Source: Cerioporus squamosus (lineage: Eukaryota; Basidiomycota; Agaricomycetes; Polyporales; Polyporaceae). From it: a DNA stretch of 64,000 bases. Positions 47,699 through 60,202 of the stretch are shown here, piece by piece. Location: the NCBI GenBank assembly GCA_022592435.1, contig JABYQS010000063.1:62001-126000 (forward strand), read 5' to 3'. The translations under genes were made by a program, and so were the position numbers. The notes under the pieces were generated by a model that saw only the letters and a program-made list of their open reading frames with translations, had not been told where the DNA came from and made no database searches. The stretch's first letter is position 1; every line of letters begins with the position of its first letter.

Positions 47699-49644
47699 AT
47701 GGCCCCCATCAATCACCGCGACAACCTCGCCCAGCACATCCACATCTCCTCCGCCGACGACCTCTCCTACTCCGTCTCCCCATCCTCCGGCATCAATGAC
47801 ACCATCCAGACCATCGTCACCGGCCGCAAGTGCTGGAAAACGATGAAGGGCAAGGGCGAGGTCGTCTGGCCGCCGTACCTCGAGGCGGCTCTGGTCGAAG
47901 GTGAGTTCGTCCCACTCCGAGCCGCGTCCGGGTGTGGGTGTATGCGCGTATTATATTCGCACCCGCCGCAATCCAACCAGTGACGCGTGTGTCTGACTGT
48001 ATGCGCGTGTCTAGGCCTCGAGAAGTACCAGCCTGTCGAGTCCAGGACGTCCCGCTCCTTTGGCCGCTTCCCGATGCGCAACAAGTTCATCTCGGACTAC
48101 ATCTTCCAGGTCACAGGCAAGCGCAGGACACCGAAGCAGGTCGGTTCGCGTCTTCAGCAGCTTCGCGATACGACGGAGGGAAAGCGCAGTACGTCCCCGC
48201 CCTCGCCCCGCTGATTGTGTGCCCCGTTGATGAACCACCCCCGGTCAGTACTCCAACAGCTCTCCAGTCGTCACATGGCCATGATGCAGCCCAAGGGCGC
48301 AAACGGCCAGCCCCGCGCGGACCCCTCGGGCGAGAGGTCCCCGACAGCGGCAGGCTCGTCTTCGACTTCTCCCTTGTCCGGATCCCCAAGTTCGAGCACG
48401 CAGCCTACTCGGGTTCCCACGAGCTATGTCTGCATCGACGTCCTCCCTGACCGCGGCACCCCTCCCCCTCGCCTGCCCTCCATCTCCTCCCACCACTCCT
48501 CACCCATCGTCCCGCCCGCCGTTCCCTCCACCCTCGCCAGCTTCGTCCACACGCCCAGCTCGCCCAACTCCCCGAACTCGGGCATGGGTCTCGGCCTCAA
48601 CGCGTCCGGCCCCCGTGTCCTCCGCCACATCGACCCAACGGTCACTTTCATGTCGCGGGCAGCTCTTCAGGCGTACTCGAGCTTCAAGGTCACGAAAACC
48701 AGCTCGAACGCCGGCGAGCCACCGATCCATACCGAGAGCACGAACCTGGAGTTGCTCTCGAGCAGCTGCATGCCTGGCTCGCAGTGGTCGAGCGAGATCG
48801 AGTGCACGTTCCTCTACCGCACGCCGTTCGTTCCGCGGTTCTGGGAGTCTCTGTGCCGCTCGCCGGGTGAGTATATGCGTCCCTTTTATATCCAACTCAC
48901 TGCGCATATACTTATATATCCCGTCTAGACCCTTCCGCCTACATCGTCCTGCAGGAGATTGTCCGCTCGAGTGCCGCAGAGAACGACAACGAGACGCACG
49001 CCCCGGAGGACGTCCTTCTCTCGATCGTCTATCAGTTCAACAACGTGTCGACGTCGACGCCACCGCTGTCGCCCGACAGCGCGACGTTTTCGACAGACGC
49101 TAGCAGACCAGGGACCGCGGGCAGCCACTTCTCTGGCGAGAGCACGGTGAGTGACAGCTCTCCTTGCCGCGTTGCCTCGCCCGCATATATTCAACGTTAA
49201 CCGCCACCAGCCGGAGCTCCACTCTGAGCTGGACGACATCATGATGTTCAACTGTCCCCTGGACGTCCCGACCCTCCCCCACCACATGCACAGCGCTCTC
49301 TCTTCGCCGCATACCCTCCACCCGGGCGCAGACATCAAGCCGCCGTCCCTGATCCATGCCGACGAGGACGCCTACGCGAGCTTGCCCCCGACCCCGACCT
49401 CGCCGTTCGACCTCGCTGCTCCGGGTGCCCATTGGCATAACCCTCACCACCATGCTCTCGCGCCACCGCCGCAGGAGTGTGGGCGCGGAATGTACGGGAT
49501 GGGTGGAGGCATGGGCGCTGGGTTGGGTGCGGATGTGGCTATTGCTGGGACGGGACAGTACATGAACGTGAGTGGTTACAAGGTGACGTGCGGAGATGGT
49601 GGCTGACCTTACCGCAGAGCTTCATGGGACACTACGCCTTGTGA
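47699..49644 (+). CDS. TEA/ATTS-domain transcription factor (AbaA/Tec1 family)
   Basis: Six exons: 47699-47900, 48015-48188, 48249-48866, 48929-49146, 49211-49567, 49618-49644 (531 aa); every junction is GT-AG and in frame. The DNA-binding TEA domain spans about residues 40-120: VVWPPYLEAALVEGLEKY, FGRFPMRNKFISDYIF, and the third helix TGKRRTPKQVGSRLQQL, which in this family contacts the CATTCC-type site. Downstream are Ser/Pro-rich, probably disordered regions (residues 140-230) and a central conserved block with CTFLYRTPFVPRFW. An acidic/Met patch (ELDDIMMFN) and a Gly/Met-rich stretch precede a tiny last exon (SFMGHYAL). Fungal TEA factors control development: AbaA conidiation, Tec1 filamentation. 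From memory, a TEA gene is also reported to affect mushroom formation in Schizophyllum. The long upstream region fits a developmentally regulated gene. Confidence 0.95.
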
Positions 49645-52600
49645 GGGACCTCGGCGAGAGTCCCTGGTGCCTGTTATCAGGGCGTGCTTGGGCCCCGACA
49701 CTGCAGGTGCAAGGGTCGAAGACGGCGCAGGCCCCGCTAACGGCGCCGCGCTCCCTGCTCGGCGCGTATACCCATCCTCCCCGCGCCGGGTGTATGCGCA
49801 ATTTGCACGGTCTTCTCGTGCCCGGCGAACGTCATCTATGAGGCGGAATATTTTGGAAGGTGGATGCATCTTGGACAGTGCTATCGTACTCTCGGCGAGG
49901 AGCCGCCGTAATCTCTCTGCTGCACTCTCCTGCGCTCCGGACTTCCACTCGTCTCTCCGCCTATCGCCCCCGCGTCGGCTTCCGTTCCAAGGATACTTAT
50001 TCGAACCCTATCCCTAATCAACCTCACCCTTCCGCGGTGTCTCGTCGCTTCTGCTTCCCGACTGTGTCTAACCATCACCCTCGTTATCGCCCCCGCTCCG
50101 GACAGCAGCCTCCAACTGCGACTCTCCTTCCGCCCAGGCCGTCGTCGCTCGTTTCTCGTCGCTCTTCGCTTGTCCCCGTCCCGCCCACATGCATCTCCCC
50201 TCGGTTCTGTTTTATCATTAGTATCCTTCCTGACCCCATCCTGCCGCGGGGACGACCCGCGGGAGGGCGGCGCGTTTATTCGGACTTTACATATACGCAT
50301 ACGTTATTGCACTTCATTACTACCCCCCGTCGCTGTTTTATTACCCCCTGCACTTGCCTTGCTTGCTGATTGATACCGTACACTTTGCGCACCAGTCTCC
50401 AATGTCCTGTCCGAGTCTCCGCTGCTAGTACACCCATCCCATTTTCCCATATCCCGAGCTTCCGATCTCCCGCACCATGCATCTCCCACCATCTGTGTTC
50501 TCGCTCGCGTCTTGTCTCGGTCGATTCCCCCCTGCGATCTAGTAGTACCATATGTTTGTGTATACCACCGCCGCCTCCGCCGTCCGGGATTCGAGTCCAT
50601 CGGCCAGTATCCCCTTTTAGCCACTTTTGCGCTCCCCTTGCACGCTATAGCCTCAGCGCCGCGCATGTAATCCTACTCCCTGCCCTACTATCATGTGTTC
50701 CTGCTCCCGCTTGCAACGTTAGCCCGTCATCCGCGCCCGCACTTCAACATCACACATAGAGTACACCCACCCGCATCCGCATCCTCCGATTGCAATTGCA
50801 AAGTTCGCCACCTATTCGCTCTCCGCTATTCGTACGCCTACCCTCTCTGTTTTCGTTTGTATTCTTGAGCTTACCCTTAGTTAGTGCATACATAAGTTGC
50901 CGGCTTCCGCGTCGCTGCTGCTGTTCGTGTCGGTAGTCGTACTAGTACATCGTACCATCGGACACTTCTGACTTCAGCTTCAAGTCCCCTGCCTACTTCG
51001 CACTTCGCGCTACTCAGTTCCCGCTGCGGCTTCCCATCGTCACGGGCAAGCGGTGTTCCCGTTCCCTCCCTGTTCAGATGCACGTCTCCTCGCTTCCCTC
51101 CTCGTCCCTCATCATCATCCTCCCTCCACACCCTCCCTCGTCCCCATCCCCCCTGGTCTCCATGGAGCCGCGAGCCGCGCTGGGGAGCTCAGCTGCCAGT
51201 GATAGCACCTGTGCACCTGTGCACCTGTATATGCGTGTAGTATTCCCGATCCCTGAGATAATTGTATATAGGATCTGTTGCTAGTGTGCGTATGAGGAGG
51301 ATACCGTGGCGAGCGACGTGCATGTGTTCGCTATGCGTATAAGCAAGTGTAAGTACTTGGCTTCGGACTCGGGGGCGGTCGGAAGGTTGAGAGTGCGGAC
51401 CTCCTCTGGTCCTGTACATAGTGCCCTTCGGTCTGGGTGGGTTGACGTTGAGCACGTCCACCGGGAACGAACAACAAGCCCTGTCTGTCTCGGATGGGAA
51501 CAATGACGACAAGGAATGCCCCGTTTCATGCCGTATGTATGTGACCAATAACATCTCCGTGATTCTCCCGCGTCAGTGACCGACCAGCGCGGTCCCGACG
51601 GCATAAAGGTCTTGCCAGAACCCGCACCGGTGCTGGTATTATGACGGCTGCGACAACGCGCACGCGCGGAAGAGGTGAAGAGTGCGGTTACTCAAGTGTC
51701 CGCGCATCGCACGCAGGACGGGCTATGTATGACGCAGCTCAGGCAGTAGCTGCGATCGCGATAGCGCATCGTGCATGATGCATCGCGCTTCCGGACCATC
51801 ACGCCCTCCTTCAGCAAACAGCGACCCACGCGAACGTCGGGCGCGTCATCATCGATAATTAACGGAGCCCGAGTACCCCGACGATTGAACATTGAACATT
51901 GAGCATGTGCCGAGTCCGCGTGTGCGTTTTGGTAGCCGGCTCCAGCTCCTCGATCCTCCATCGAGGCTCGCTTCTCGGGAGTCGGAGGACCGCGCACTGG
52001 GAGCGCGGCAATTTTGCGCAATGAAGAGATGATGGAGCCGTCATGTGTTTGCCAGGGACTGCGGAGACTCAGAGTGGTCCGCGGGCGATCCATCGACAAG
52101 AGCGCTCCCAAGACCTGATCTTGCCGAGCCTTGGAGGATGAGAGCAGAGGAAATCGAGACTCACCTCAAGCTGGACCGTCCCCGGACATCCAGAGAGCTC
52201 GACTCGTCATATCCCTCTCATGGGTGAGAGGACAGTGGAGTTCGTGATGTACTCGACATCGCCTCGTGCGCTGAGCGGGCCCGAAATGTTGGCGTGGCGA
52301 CGTGCGAGAGGGATGCGGCCGCGGGCTGCGGATACGATCGAGGGACCACCACTGCTACTCACGAGCTTGAGCCTTGATCAGTCGCCGCTGCGACTCGCGA
52401 GCCTCGTTGCACGCCCCAGAACCCAAACCTCCGGAAGGGGCGAGAGTCTAACTGTGCCCGCCAACGTCGAAGGTCGGAGGCGTCAGCCGGGCCTCGACTA
52501 CCGAGGCTTCCGACGTCGACGTCGAAGGCGGGCGAAGGGGTGCGTGCGTTCTGAATTGTGCTGGACTCGAAAAACGCACATCGAGGCTTCTCCGAATTTC

Positions 52601-55600
52601 GTTGGAAGGATCGCCTGGCAAGCTCCGGACGTTCCCGCCGGCGGCCCAGCGGGTATTTTAGGTCATCGAGTCAAGAGACTGTGACGGGGTCTTCGCGCCA
52701 GAGTTCACGCGTTCACGAGGGCCTGCGAACACTATTCACGACGTCAGGCTTCAGGCTTCAGGCTTCAGGTACGACTTGGACTGCCGGCGACTGCGGACTT
52801 GCAAGTTGACAGGACCCGCACATACGCAAGAGGTAAACACCGGTCTGCTTTCCTGGCAGACAGCCTACAGGGCGGGTGCCGATACGTAACTGCGGTATAT
52901 TCCGATGTCAGTCAGTCGTAAGCGTTTTGTAAGGAGGAGAGCCGCCTAGGAGCAGGGTGACAGGGCCTGATACCGACAATCGAGAACTCAGCTGTGTCTT
53001 GAGTTTGCAGTAGCTTGTGCCGCGCGTTGCCGTTCGGAAAGGCCCCTCAACTTCGCGCAATCCTAATGCGCGGCGTACGGTATAGGCATGGTGAACCGGC
53101 ATGCAGAACGGCGACTCTCGATGGGGACCATGCTCAACGAACCCGGGCCTCGAAGTTTTTCCGAGCCTCCGAGTAACCCTCGGAAATGGAGATCGTGCAC
53201 GGCGGCGGGCGAGCCTCATGCTCCCAACCATCGCCACTCTGCCGCAGGAAGCCAGGAACTAGCGAATCGACATGCTCCTCGTGAGCGACTGAGGCTGACG
53301 CGATAGGTACGTTTCGTTTGAATGCCGAACAGCGGCGCGGGAGTTGACCCGCCGGCAAGCTACTACGCGTGGTCCAGGCGACTCTGGGCAGCTTCTGCAC
53401 CTGCGTTGGTGTCGGCGGTCGAGCCATGGACGTCGGGTACGCGCACGCGCGCGAGTGTGTAGTTGGGGCAGCGACACGAAGGAGGCACTGGTGGGACTGC
53501 GCAAGGGACAACGGACGGGCCGGGCTTCTTGGGTAGGTACGACACGGCCTGACACGGCGCATTGTTCAGGAGTGTTAACGTCGGGAACTTCCTTTGTTCC
53601 CGGTAAGGAGACCGAGGTTACAGCCTCGGATCCACCTGTTCAGGACAGGAACTGGTCACTGATCAGCTGGGAGGGGACGATTCTGATGGCTACACACCCG
53701 AGGAGACCATCGGAACCCGCAGTCGATTGCGTAGTATTGAGACCAGGTCGGGACTGAGTAGGGCAGCCCTCGTGGTACCAGGACCTTCGCGAGTCAGCGA
53801 GAGCGCCACAGTCACTTGACAGCGTCAGATAGCACAACTGAAGGGCTTCTGGTGCCAGTGGGTAGGAACAGATGGAGCTGGAAGAGCCGGTGCCCGAGTG
53901 CGGGCGCGAGAAGAAGAGCGTTCGATAGCAGCGTGGCCTCTGAAAGGCACGAGCAGGAACCTGGGATACGGAGAAGGTTTCGGTCGCCGACATGTGGCTC
54001 CCCCCAACGCGAGTACTGGACGAAGAAGGTAAGAACCTTGTTGACGCCTCGCGCGTACTTGATGGATCTGGCACACAGATTACCGTGATGATACGAGTCG
54101 TTGTGGCGGGGGAGTGGGAGACTCGGCATGCACATGTGCAGCATTGAATTCGTGGTAGGCGTGAATCGAGAGGACGGCGGCGTGCTGAGGAGTCGTGAAC
54201 GCCGAACCTGCCCCGAGCTTGAAGATCGTGATCCGCGGTTCGACTTTGCTAGTGGTGTAAGAGGAGCCTCTTGGTGTCGTATGCGGGAGCCCGGATGCGC
54301 TGAGAGAATATTGCTGAACGTATGTCGGGAGCCGGGACGTGCTGAGAGAAAACTGCTGATACCACCGGACTCCGCTTCTCCAGCACAACTAAGTGCGGAT
54401 GCCTCCCGAACGGCAAGCGAGATGTGGCATGGGTCGTTGCGACAGACTATTGATCCATCAGGACAAAGACGACGAGGGATTCAGTTGTGTCTTCGAAGCT
54501 GTGTCTTGTGAGGAGGAAGCTCGAGAGATTCGCCACATAGATGCAGGGGGAGACTGTACGGAGAACAGCCATAGGTGACTACGGCCAGGGCAGCGCCGGG
54601 TAAGGAGTGTAGTGCGGGGATAACGATTCCATGTGGGACCTGGTCTCCGGCGGAGTGATGTTCGGAAGACGGGCAGGATCGTCATGTGGGAGTTCAGCTT
54701 TGCCGAGCGGGACCCAGTTTGAATTTGCCGCTATGTAGCTCAGTCCAGCGCGTCCGTCCACGTCCAAAGTCCCGGATTGCATACTGTCCAGCTGAGACAC
54801 GGAGCGGCGAGCTGCCGTCCTCGAGAGATGCGAACATCAAGGCCCGAGCTAGATTGACGCGGCCAGTGGACCAGATGCGGACAGAAGGGTGCGCCGACAT
54901 TGAGTCTAGAGGTTCGTCGACTATGCCGACTCAGGAAGGAACGAGCCTAATCTGTCGAGCATAAGAGTGTACGACATGGATGGCGGGACTGTCGGCGCGG
55001 ACCTCTTTGACCCGCAGGACGTGATGAATGAGCGGAGGATGTGCGGATACATCAAACCAAGGCGTCTCAACCTCCTTCGCCGAAACGCGAGCGCAGCGCT
55101 CGGAGTCGAGTATTTTTGTCTTGAGGGGTGTTCGTCGCGACATAATCAAAATATGAACTTCTTCAGCGACCGATGGTGCGTGATGAAAACGACGGAACGT
55201 ACCCCAGGAGCTTGTATGCATGGCATTGCGGGCACGCGATCGCGCTCTAGACGGGTGGTGTGCGGGCGTATGCTCCAAAACGATCTGTAGAAGAACATTA
55301 GTCTGTTCCGTCGGCATCTTGTATGACGGAATTGATCTTCTTACGCCAACCACGATGCGACTGGACTGCTTCTCGAGGGTCATGTCCTCTCTAGTGCGAA
55401 ACGTGGGCATGGGACCCACGATATAATCGTCCGCTGCGCTGACTGCGCGTAGAGCACCCCACCGAAGGGAGATAGTGAGTGATATACGCATGCGAACATA
55501 AGGCTGCGCGGTGTGGAACGGGTGGCACATTTGGATACATTTGACGTCGGCAAGACAAGCCGTGTATTGGCGTTGGTAGATCTGCTTCTCGGGGGCATTG

Positions 55601-56119
55601 GTGACGGTATCGCGAGTTGCAAGGCGCATGCAAAGACACGTCCTCGGGCGGAGGAGCCCCGAACACGATGTTCAGGGCAGAAATGCGGGCGCGATCTGGG
55701 ACACACGGAAGAAGTGCAAGTGAGACACTCTGGAGCGAGAAGAACTAATTGTGAACGCACACCTTCAGCTTCCTGCCCGCACGCCTCCTTCCCGAAGGCC
55801 AACACGAGGACCTCGCGAGCACCAGCAGGCGGGGATAAGGGACCAACGAATGCGCGGTGTCTCGTGTCTTCTTGCGCCGAGGCCCTATGAGGCCAGCACT
55901 CTTGGGCAGAACGCCGGACAAGGAGCGCTGAGAAGGAAAGACGCACAAGACATCCTCTTCTCCCGTGAACTTCTGGTGTTGGAACGAATACCACCTGTGC
56001 TCCACCTATGGTCCTTAGCGGCCGCTCATGGCCTCTCCGTCTAGGTTTTGCTCCCACAGTAGCGGCTCAGCCGCTGGTGGATGACTGTGGAGTGGCGGGA
56101 GGCCTAAGTCCGCGACCCA
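49645..56119. other. Gene-poor region downstream of the TEA factor
   Basis: About 6.5 kb. From about 49,900 to 51,180 the + strand is strongly C/T-rich; it could be a very long 3' UTR of the TEA gene or a promoter-like region. The rest contains ORFs on both strands (longest 54931-55629, minus, 232 aa) without recognisable domains or joinable exons. A 9-bp repeat (CTTCAGG-type, three copies) lies at 52743-52769, and a 42-bp tandem duplication at 54279-54361. Confidence 0.4.
54279..54361. repeat. Tandem duplication of about 42 bp
   Basis: Two adjacent copies, 54279-54319 and 54320-54361, share GTATG, CGGGAGCC, GGGA/GGA, TGCTGAGAGAA and CTGCTGA/TTGCTGA blocks, with a few substitutions and a 1-base length difference. 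Read on the minus strand it would encode a repeated QQ-SLS-S-LP motif, but the surrounding ORF is not supported as a gene. Confidence 0.6.
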
Positions 56120-56600
56120 GCCATGAGGCTTCCGCGTCCCATGATTGACGTGATGAACGGAGCGACGCTGGCCAAAAGCGGGACCATGGGAGCACCGGTA
56201 ATGAGCGTGTCTACAATGTAGCAAACGGAGTAGTAGTAGAAGCGCACCATATGTAGACAAGGGCAGGATGTCGCATACCGCGCGGCGTGAGTTCCTTGGC
56301 TGTATACGGCAGAATTGTCACGTCCCATCAAGCAGTACCCAGGTTGTCAATGAGAGTGGAGCAAACCGGCGGGTTGCATCCTGCCTGGATGGTAGAAATC
56401 CGGAGGATCGGGCGACAAATCGTGTCCGTTATGCTGGATAGATTGACCAGGTCCCGATGGACGATGATATACCCGAACAGAGCCGCCGCATAGACAATCG
56501 TACGTGGCGGCGCAAACCTTGAATCCACATCTCGAAGTATATCTGGGTCGTTCTCATGAGCGAGAACAATACAGACATGTGACGATGGCGAGGATACGTA
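56120..56600 (-). pseudogene. Relic of a DUF6534-type membrane protein
   Basis: On the minus strand, YAAALFGYIIVH followed by LSSITDTICRPILRISTIQAG resembles the conserved membrane segment of agaricomycete DUF6534 proteins (a STDTLINRLIRxTxQTG-like motif after a hydrophobic helix). Further downstream MVRFYYYSVCYIVDTLITGA lies in another frame. The N-terminal half of the family is absent, since the next DNA is the oppositely oriented deaminase gene, and the frames cannot be joined by introns. I call it a decayed fragment; the family assignment is from memory and moderate at best. Confidence 0.35.
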
Positions 56601-57102
56601 CCGTGAGACTCAGGATTCGTGCCGAGGCATGCAGCGTGCACACATACAGCAATGCGAGTTACTAAGTCGCTGAGTATGTTGCACTAAATGGGAACATCAT
56701 GAGCGTAGATCCCACCGTGGACCGCCCGCAGGTAATAAGCTACGTACACGCTTGCACTTTGATGAGGTGTCATCTTACATTCGAGTCCCATGGTTTGTCA
56801 AGTTGGCTCATACCACCCAGGATAGTCCATGAATTCTTACCACCTCGAGAAAGCGTTCGCGAGACTCAGGAGGTGGCAGGAGGAGGGGGAGACACCGTGT
56901 TCGGGGTGGTGGTTGCGAGGAAGGCGCTAGGCGCCTGACGCCGTATGGTATGTCTTGGATTTGTCAGACACATATGTGCACCGCCACGGTGCACATCCAA
57001 GTCGGTTCTTTGAACCTTTGCCAACTACTACCGCCACTTACCGATGGCCCCAAGGACGGCTCGCCCAGCTCCTGATCTCTCTCCGCCTGTTTTTTTTTCC
57101 AG

Positions 57103-59499
57103 TTTCAGGGCTTCCTCCCAGATGAGTCGAACGTCCGCCGCGATATCACTTTGCTCTCGTATCTTCTCGCCAAGGTTCATTGCGACAAGAACTTCATCGG
57201 CGCGTCCAACGTCAACCTATTGGAGGCATGGATCTACCTCGCCTCCATATTGACTACTGGAGATGCGCAGGACCCTTCTGGTAACAACAACGTTGTTGCA
57301 GTGACTGGTCAGGTCGAAAACGACGCCATCGCGGCTGTTCTGGGGACTCCTAACGTCTCTTGTCGCTTGTCTCATAAATCGCAGACCTCCCAGCTATCTG
57401 TATCGGAATTGCAGAGCATGAAGACGGGATTGGCGCTTCTCCGGAATTATGATTCTACTCCCATGTGCGTCACAAGCTTTCTTCTGTATGTGGTTCCCTC
57501 TGACTTGTGTGCAGGGATGTTACGTTCTCCGAGCACGCTGCCGATGTGTTCGCTGTCCTGCAGCATCTCTTCGCCCCTGTAAACCCCGATCTCGACCGCA
57601 AACCCGAAGTCGTCACAAGCACCCGCACGGTCACGTTCGCCACCTTCATATCTCGCCGGTGCTATCGCAAGCTCCGAGCACGCGTCAATCTGGGCACAAA
57701 GCTGTGGACCAAACACCCCCTGAAGCTCATACACTCCTGGTACCACGGTGACAAACCGGCTATACTCGAATCGAAGCAGTTCCGACTCCCATCGTCGCTT
57801 CGGCCGTCGCTTGATAAGTACAACTTGCATCCGGACAAGGACGATGTGCTGGAGGGGGAGTTGACTTACACGGTCTCGCAAGACACCGCCGTGTCGTGGG
57901 TCGACATGCTATATCGGTTCTGGGGTCTATGCTAGACGCGTATCAGATATCGGCCGAGTGGACGGTTGCCCTGACCAATGCACTGTATGAGGCGGTCGTC
58001 ATCTTACACCATATAAACGCACGTGAAATCATTGAACACCTCATCACTCCTGGACTTGCTGATGATCTCGCTGAGAAGCACCGTCGTGGTGCTCAGTCTG
58101 GTCCTGCTGCTTTGGGAGGTGCGTAAGTATGTCCGCTTGGATGCTTAACACCACCGCCGAGAGTGGCGGTGACCATACCACCGCCGCTGCGAAAACTTCG
58201 AATTGCCCCTCCGCCGATGCCGAGAGCGAAGCCGCACAGCCATCCTCGCAGCGCTCGTCCGAGAACGCACCCGTGAACGATGTCGCGTCGAACGTCGCTA
58301 CCTCGATGGACAACCGTCCGTCTCCTGACGCAGCGGCCGCCCTCATAGCACGAATGCCGCAGGAACTAATCTTGTACAGAGGCGATCATGACATTCTCGC
58401 GCGACCACGACAACGCATCTCCTGACCGCACCGCGTTCCTTGACCACACCGCGCGTCCCCTGCCGCTACTGCAGCAAGTGCTGCGATGGGCGTCGAGAAC
58501 GAGGACGACAAGGGTAAGGTCCAGGGCCACGGCGACGAAAAGGGCGACGACCAGGGCGATGAGAAGGATGACAATTGGGACGACCAGGCCGACGGTAAGA
58601 TGCGCATCGTCCAGTTGGCAGTACGTACGTCTCACGCTTTTGCATCGCAGAAGCACTAGAGGACACGCCTCCCACCGGCGACGCCTCAAGAGCATCTGTG
58701 GTCCGATATCTACGGACCCTGTGCACCCCCTATACTGCGGCCCAATTCTACGTTCTCTACGGACGCCGCATGGCCAGACACGGTGTCCGGCTCAAGGCTT
58801 ATACGCTCTCCTCCAACTTGAAGCCCTCTGTTCCCCGTATCGATGATGCCACCGTTCGCGAGTTTGCGCACAAGTTCTTGAAGCACTTCCCATTCCCTGA
58901 GGACTACAGTGACGTTCTCACTTCCGCATTTGAGAAGCTCGCAAAACCGCTCGAAAATTACACTCTCGATGCTGCCGAGCACGCAGAGGCGACCCTCATG
59001 GCGCTCGCTTGTTCAAGCCGGTCCGACGCTCGCACTGTCAATGCAATGGGTCCTGGACTCGAGACAGAGTCCACGAAGACGGTTCAAGACATGTTTAAAA
59101 GTGCGCTCAGTGCCTGGGTACCTCTTCACGTCTGACTTATAGACGTTTCTGCAGGTTTCTCGAGTAGTACCGGTCGGCGTCAGCAAGAAGTGTTGCTTCT
59201 GCTGCTACAAGCTTGCGACTCTGCTCAAGGAGCGCGCTGGGCTCGACTTTGTCCTCCAAGGCATGCGTTCAGTGATCTTCCTGTGGGTCCCTCCTGATGG
59301 GGTCCCCACCGAGGTCTTGATCGACTTGCGCTTGACCCTCGTGCGGGTCCTATACGATACCATTGCTGAGGCGGTTAACACTCTCCGTTCTGTACAGACG
59401 TCCTCGGCAGATTCCGTATCAGCCAGTGATCCTCCTTCCAGCTTCCCACCCCAGTTACACCTTCCGCCACAGCTGCGGGCGAGGGTCGCACCGGTGTAG
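57103..59499 (+). pseudogene. OTT_1508-type nucleic-acid/nucleotide deaminase gene, frame broken
   Basis: Exonic blocks: 57103-57464, 57515 to about 57929, a second frame to about 58122, a linker of mixed frames, then about 58485-58594, 58651-59117 and 59155-59499. The C-terminal part has the zinc-deaminase signature: H-A-E at 58980-58988 (EHAEATLMAL) and a Cys cluster KKCCFCC at 59191-59205, with SVIFLWVPPDG after it. This is the pattern of the fungal OTT_1508-like family (Pfam PF14441) of the deaminase superfamily, related to bacterial toxin deaminases. The N-terminal blocks (LLSYLLAKVH, NLLEAWIYLASIL, SEHAADVFAVLQ, TYTVSQDTAVSWVDMLYRF) match the extension typical of these proteins. At 57,928-57,931 two extra bases shift the frame with no intron to absorb them, and the linker at 58.12-58.48 kb also shifts. 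The catalytic half itself is undamaged. A possible 5' exon lies at about 56,829-56,935 (HEFLPPRESVRETQ). Confidence 0.7.
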
Positions 59500-59776
59500 T
59501 AATGCTTTCACGCGTCAGCAGTGGTCCATGAAATGGCTTACTGCATGCCACATGGTCTCGGTTCCTCTATGACTCGGATACGGTATGAGTAATTTGTGGT
59601 GTTGCGAGTCGCTCGTGTAGTTTGTACGTGAATACATTGGAACAGTCCGGGCATGCCGGACACGATACTTATCCTACTTATGGTGCCGACGAAGCAGAAC
59701 GCCGACATGATGAGTCCGGCGGCCACGGATGGACTTCGACTTCCACCCGTCCCCGCTTCACACACGGGCCCCGGAC

Positions 59777-60202
59777 GTCCTCACCCTGGGGCCGACAGCA
59801 TTCATTCTGGTTGAACTCGAAACGATACTCGACAGCGACCACCAGTGCAAGGAGTTAACTGGTTACTAGTACTACCCGCCGCGGACCCGGCATCGGATCT
59901 CATGTCGATCTTGGTGCGTCAATTGATCTTCGCCTCGCACACGTACGAAGACAGGCCCTAGCTGACGAGTCTTGCGCCCCATCCAGCACGCAGTCGCCGA
60001 TCGCTTCGACATCCTGCCGTTGCGTGTTCATACTCTCGACCTCGTGCTGGCGCTGGTGCTGCATCCGGATGAAAAGGTCCCTTGCGTACCCGAAGTCCCG
60101 GACTCTTCGGTGTTGTTGGCTGCGCCGTTTGCGCGAGCCTCTATCCCGCACTTGCTGTATGTCTCTGTTCGAGTCGTCAACGGTGTAGACGGGAGCAGGT
60201 GA
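59777..60202 (+). pseudogene. Copy of the last two exons of the F-box/LRR-like family
   Basis: Translation of 59777-59913 gives VLTLGPTAFILVELETILDS and, after an indel, a DPASDLMSIL-like end before a GTGCGT donor. 59987-60202 gives RVHTLDLVLALVLHPDEK and so on to GVDGSR. This corresponds segment by segment, intron position included, to the 3' end of the decayed F-box paralogue 3 (28,349-27,815). Intron sequences are also similar (TGCGTCAATTGATCTT shared). The copy lacks the first 80 percent of the gene and has a small disrupting insertion near 59,845-59,880, so it is a non-functional duplicate. It lies immediately after the deaminase gene. Confidence 0.75.

Noticed and set aside
54931..55629. 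232-aa minus-strand ORF.
   Set aside because: No recognisable motif, hydrophobic pattern or partner exons, although it is the longest ORF in its region.
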